7,765 nucleotides of DNA from Actinomycetota bacterium (GTDB lineage Bacteria; Actinomycetota; Thermoleophilia; Gaiellales; Gaiellaceae): positions 1 through 7,765 of the forward strand of contig VGCB01000113.1 in assembly GCA_016870235.1 (NCBI GenBank), in the 5' to 3' direction. Shown piece by piece: positions 5,341-7,765 of the stretch; the first letter of the stretch is position 1; the number at the start of each line of letters is the position of its first letter. Under the pieces are notes generated by a model. The model was given only the letters and a program-made list of their open reading frames with translations. It had not been told where the DNA came from and searched no databases. Position numbers and translations under genes: made by a program.

Positions 5341-6881
5341 TGGCCGCCCCCTCCTCCCTCTCCCCATCGCCCTCCCCGACGATGACCGACACGACAGACG
5401 TCCTCACGCTCGAGGCGATCGCGTTCCTCACCGACCTCCAACGGGAGTTCGGCGCCCGCCGCGAGGAGCTCCTCGCGCGACGGGTCGAGCGCGCAGCCCG
5501 GCTCGCGGCCGGCGAGCTCCCCGACTTCCTCCCCGAGACGGCCGACGTCCGGGCGGGCGACTGGACGGTGGCCCCGTACCCCGCCGAGATCGCCGACCGC
5601 CGCGTCGAGATCACCGGCCCGGTCGACCGCAAGATGGTGATCAACGCGCTCAACTCGGGCGCAAAGGTCTTCATGGCCGACTTCGAGGACGCGAACTCGC
5701 CGACCTGGGAGAATTGCATCGCCGGTCAGCGCAACCTCACGGACGCGCTCGACCGGACGATCGAGCTGATCACGCCCGACAAGGAGTACCGGCTCGGCTC
5801 GAGCCCGGCCGTGCTGTTCGTCCGTCCTCGCGGCTGGCACATGGTCGAGCGGCACTTCGAGGTCGACGGCGCGCCGATGTCGGCGTCGCTCTTCGACTTC
5901 GGTCTCTACTTCTTCCGCAACCACTCCCGGAACGGGCGGTACTTCTACCTGCCGAAGCTGGAGTCGCACCTCGAGGCGCGGCTCTGGAACGACGTCTTCA
6001 CCTGGGCCGAGGAGCGGCTCCGCGTCGAGCACGGCTGGATCAGGGCGACCGTGCTGATCGAGACGATCCTCGCCGCGTTCGAGATGGACGAGATCCTGTA
6101 CGAGCTCCGCGACCACTCGGCCGGGCTCAATGCGGGACGCTGGGACTACATCTTCAGCGTGATCAAGAAGCTCGGGCACCGCGAGGAATTCGTCCTCCCC
6201 GACCGCTCGTCGGTGACGATGGGCGTGCCGTTCATGCGCGCGTACTGCGAGCTCCTCGTCAAGACCTGCCATCGGCGCGGCGCGTTCGCGATGGGCGGGA
6301 TGGCCGCGTTCATCCCCTCGCGCAGGGACCCGGAGGTGAACCGGATCGCGCTCGAGCGCGTGCAGGAGGACAAGGAGCGGGAGGTGTCGCAGGGCTTCGA
6401 CGGCACGTGGGTCGCGCATCCCGACCTCGTCCCGGTCGCGATGGAGGTGTTCGACCTCGCGCTCGGCGACGGGTCGAACCAGATCGCGCGGCAGCGGGAG
6501 GACGTCGACGTCACCGCCGCCGACCTGCTGAACGTGAAGGCGACGCCGGGCGCGGTCACCGAGGCGGGCCTCCGCAACAACGTCTCCGTCGGGATCCGCT
6601 ACCTCGCGGCGTGGCTCGACGGCGCCGGCGCGGTCGCGATCGACAACCTGATGGAGGACGCGGCGACGGCCGAGATCAGCCGGAGCCAGATCTGGCAGTG
6701 GATCCGCCACGGCAAGGTGTCGCTCGAAGACGTGAAGCGGATCACGGCCGAGGAGGTCGACCACCTCGGCCCCGGCTTCGACGCAGCGCGCGCCCTCTTC
6801 GACCAGGTCGCGACGCAGCCGGAGTACGTCGAGTTCCTGACGACCCCGGCCTACCAGCAGCTGCTCGCCAGAGGCTCGTGA
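5340..6881 (+). CDS. aceB: Malate synthase A
   Basis: A 513-residue class-A malate synthase that condenses glyoxylate with acetyl-CoA to malate, the second step of the glyoxylate shunt. The family signature [16 protein letters not shown] is at residues 257-272. Metal ligands are E241 (in LIETI) and D269; their 28-residue spacing equals that of the E. coli enzyme (E250, D278). Catalytic residues are R162 in VRPRGWH and the general base D440 in [13 protein letters not shown]. Other conserved blocks are [14 protein letters not shown] (112-125), [16 protein letters not shown] (205-220) and [11 protein letters not shown] (318-328). Length matches class A (about 530 residues), not the 720-residue class G. 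The start at 5340 overlaps the icl stop by one base (TGATG). It gives a 14-residue Ser/Pro-rich lead before Met15, so 5382 is a less likely second choice. Confidence 0.97.
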   Translation: MAAPSSLSPSPSPTMTDTTDVLTLEAIAFLTDLQREFGARREELLARRVERAARLAAGELPDFLPETADVRAGDWTVAPYPAEIADRRVEITGPVDRKMVINALNSGAKVFMADFEDANSPTWENCIAGQRNLTDALDRTIELITPDKEYRLGSSPAVLFVRPRGWHMVERHFEVDGAPMSASLFDFGLYFFRNHSRNGRYFYLPKLESHLEARLWNDVFTWAEERLRVEHGWIRATVLIETILAAFEMDEILYELRDHSAGLNAGRWDYIFSVIKKLGHREEFVLPDRSSVTMGVPFMRAYCELLVKTCHRRGAFAMGGMAAFIPSRRDPEVNRIALERVQEDKEREVSQGFDGTWVAHPDLVPVAMEVFDLALGDGSNQIARQREDVDVTAADLLNVKATPGAVTEAGLRNNVSVGIRYLAAWLDGAGAVAIDNLMEDAATAEISRSQIWQWIRHGKVSLEDVKRITAEEVDHLGPGFDAARALFDQVATQPEYVEFLTTPAYQQLLARGS

Positions 6882-7092
6882 CGCGCTGACGGTGGACGGG
6901 CCGCCTGCGAGGTCCTTCCGCCGTCCGCCACGTTCGCGACGTGCCCAAGCGTCACGACCCGGCACTCCGCGAGCCGCTGCAGCCACCCCTGAACACTCGA
7001 CCGAGGGATCGAGGATGCCCCCACCGGGGGGAGAGTCGCCGTGCCGACCGCCATACCCTCCGATCTTGAACCACTCACACGGAGGTCAAACC
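6882..7092 (+). other. Spacer after malate synthase, with small hairpins
   Basis: About 210 bases without a convincing gene, apart from a possible N-terminal extension of the small open frame that follows. It contains GGACGG/CCGTCC (6894-6899 with 6921-6926), which may help end the icl-aceB transcript, the perfect CACGT-TCGCG-ACGTG (6929-6943), and CCCCC-ACC-GGGGG (7018-7022 with 7026-7030). None is followed by a T tract. Confidence 0.5.
7054..7092 (+). promoter_or_regulatory. Candidate -10 box and strong Shine-Dalgarno before the small membrane ORF
   Basis: TACCCT at 7054-7059 is a -10-like element, identical to the box before the 72-residue gene. It predicts a start near 7066. GGAGGT at 7081-7086 is a near-ideal Shine-Dalgarno six bases before the ATG at 7093. 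No convincing -35 was found. Confidence 0.5.
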
Positions 7093-7188
7093 ATGCTGCG
7101 GCGCCCGTTCCACCCCTTTCTCACGCCTCTCATGATCGCGCTCGCCGCGGTCGCCGCAGTGGCGGTTGCGCTCGCACCGCACGCGTAG
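7093..7188 (+). CDS. Candidate 31-residue single-span membrane microprotein
   Basis: The short open frame begins with MLRRPFHPF (basic, aromatic), continues with a strongly hydrophobic run LMIALAAVAAVAVALA (about residues 13-28) and ends APHA. It would be either a single transmembrane span with its N terminus in the cytoplasm or a bare signal-peptide-like sequence. The main support is the GGAGGT ribosome site at ideal spacing and the TACCCT box upstream. An in-frame ATG at 7015, with GAGGG at 7003-7007, would add 26 Pro/Gly-rich residues and give a 57-residue protein, but the second ribosome site is much stronger. The frame after the stop codon shows no coherent mature protein, so a broken secreted protein is less likely. 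I recognise no family; function unknown. Confidence 0.5.
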   Translation: MLRRPFHPFLTPLMIALAAVAAVAVALAPHA

Positions 7189-7192
7189 GCCT

Positions 7193-7225
7193 CCGTCCGG
7201 GCGGTCCCGACGGCCTGTCCGCCCG
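7193..7225. terminator. Candidate terminator hairpins between the small ORF and the hydrolase gene
   Basis: CCGTC-GGG (7193-7197 and 7199-7201, with C7198 bulged) pairs with CCC-GACGG (7206-7213) around CGGT. An alternative stem is CGGGCGG (7198-7204) with CCGCCCG (7219-7225). The two are mutually exclusive. They sit in the short gap between the convergent gene ends, four bases after the small ORF's stop, and could serve both strands. There is no T tract. Confidence 0.4.
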
Positions 7226-7249
7226 TTCGCACCGAGTCCCGCGCCCGAC

Positions 7250-7765
7250 TCAACCGAGGAAGGAGGCGACGGCGCTCGCGGTCTCCTCGAAGTCGTCCCA
7301 GAGGACGCTGTGCCCACCGGGCACCGTCACCGTCTCGACGTTCGGCGCCGGCTCGACCTCGATCGGGAGCCACGACCGGGCGCCGACGACGACGAGCGTC
7401 GGGCAGTCGGGGACCGGCGGCGCCGGACGCGCCATCTCGCTCCAGGCGACGATCACGGCGCCCGGCGAGTACCGGAAGCGGTAGCGGCCGTCATCGGCGC
7501 GCTCGAGATTGAGCTCCATCTCGCGCTCGAGGACGGCCCGGGGAGTCGTGTAGACGGAGCCGTCGGAAAGGCGGGCGTCGACCGCCTCGGCGTGGCTCGC
7601 GAACGAGACGTCCTGCCGGGCCCCCTCCACGCGGCCGGCCGACACCGCCGGGTCGACGTGGAGCGCGGGATCGAGCAGCGCCGCCCGCGCCACGAGCCCG
7701 GGGCGCAGGTGGGCGAGCTCGACGATCAGCAGGCCGCCGAAGCTGTGCCCGATCCAGTCCGCACG
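7250..7765 (-). CDS. Alpha/beta-fold hydrolase (5' end outside window)
   Basis: The frame is open to the window edge, so only the C-terminal 171 residues are seen. GHSFGG lies at visible residues 6-11, with Ser8 as the nucleophile of the GxSxG elbow. A lid region follows (about 45-115, ending near VIVAWSEMARP), then the strand CPTLVVVGARSW and the catalytic-His segment VPGGHSVLWDDF with His152. The C terminus AVASFLG is the usual last helix. The position after the VVVG strand, where the acid of the triad normally lies (GxxD), reads GARSW without an Asp, so the acid is displaced or absent. Family members hydrolyse esters, lactones, epoxides or C-C bonds; no substrate can be assigned. The GTG at 7693 is internal. 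It is convergent to the small membrane ORF and not part of the glyoxylate operon. Confidence 0.88.
   Translation of the reverse strand, partial: RADWIGHSFGGLLIVELAHLRPGLVARAALLDPALHVDPAVSAGRVEGARQDVSFASHAEAVDARLSDGSVYTTPRAVLEREMELNLERADDGRYRFRYSPGAVIVAWSEMARPAPPVPDCPTLVVVGARSWLPIEVEPAPNVETVTVPGGHSVLWDDFEETASAVASFLG

Noticed and set aside
5241..6986. Very long open frame antisense to malate synthase (minus strand, about 580 codons)
   Set aside because: It mirrors the codon pattern of aceB on the other strand, has an Arg/Asp/Val-rich composition with no recognisable domain, and is a usual by-product of very GC-rich coding sequence.
6892..7014. Further upstream extension of the small membrane ORF to 6892
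   Set aside because: The start lacks a ribosome site and the translation is Arg/Pro-rich filler; starts at 7015 or 7093 are better supported.
7075..7373. Minus-strand open frames between the hydrolase end and the small ORF
   Set aside because: They overlap the real hydrolase gene in another frame and show no domain or ribosome site.

Overview
This is a 7.8-kb, very GC-rich window with compact, mostly co-oriented genes, G/C-ending codons, several GTG starts and at least one promoter typical of leaderless transcripts. This points to a high-GC actinobacterium, perhaps a Thermoleophilia/Gaiellales-type soil lineage; the class is an inference from style and no phylogenetic marker was checked. The centre of the window is a glyoxylate-shunt locus: isocitrate lyase (4102-5340) and malate synthase A (5340-6881) overlap by one base (TGATG) and run divergently from a GntR/FCD-family regulator (3235-4002, minus). 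The 99-bp divergent intergenic region holds three GGATCCGA boxes that sit on the probable icl -10 region and on its ribosome-binding site, so local control of the shunt by the adjacent regulator is a reasonable inference.

Left part (1-2772): the window opens inside a large open frame in which the end of an FG-GAP repeat and an ASPIC/UnbV domain are fused to a complete vanadium-dependent haloperoxidase/PAP2-type domain with all three metal-site motifs intact. It is followed by an unrecognised 72-residue gene, apparently with a leaderless promoter, and an overlapping SnoaL-like (NTF2-fold) gene.

Between the convergent SnoaL-like and GntR genes lie 462 bases without a gene (2773-3234). They are filled with inverted repeats: a 21-bp-arm hairpin, two short perfect hairpins, and a nested palindrome of about 264 bases that can fold into a long stem, a second stem and a three-way junction carrying two further long hairpins. 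This is the least explained part of the window: it could be a structured RNA, a MITE-like palindromic element, or an elaborate bidirectional terminator.

Right part (6882-7765): after the malate synthase gene comes a short spacer, then a 31-codon open frame with a near-perfect Shine-Dalgarno sequence that would encode a single-span membrane microprotein (a 57-residue form from an upstream ATG is possible). Convergent to it is the 3' portion of an alpha/beta-hydrolase gene on the minus strand, which runs off the window edge just upstream of its GHSFGG nucleophile elbow. I saw no tRNA, rRNA, CRISPR array, transposase or phage gene.
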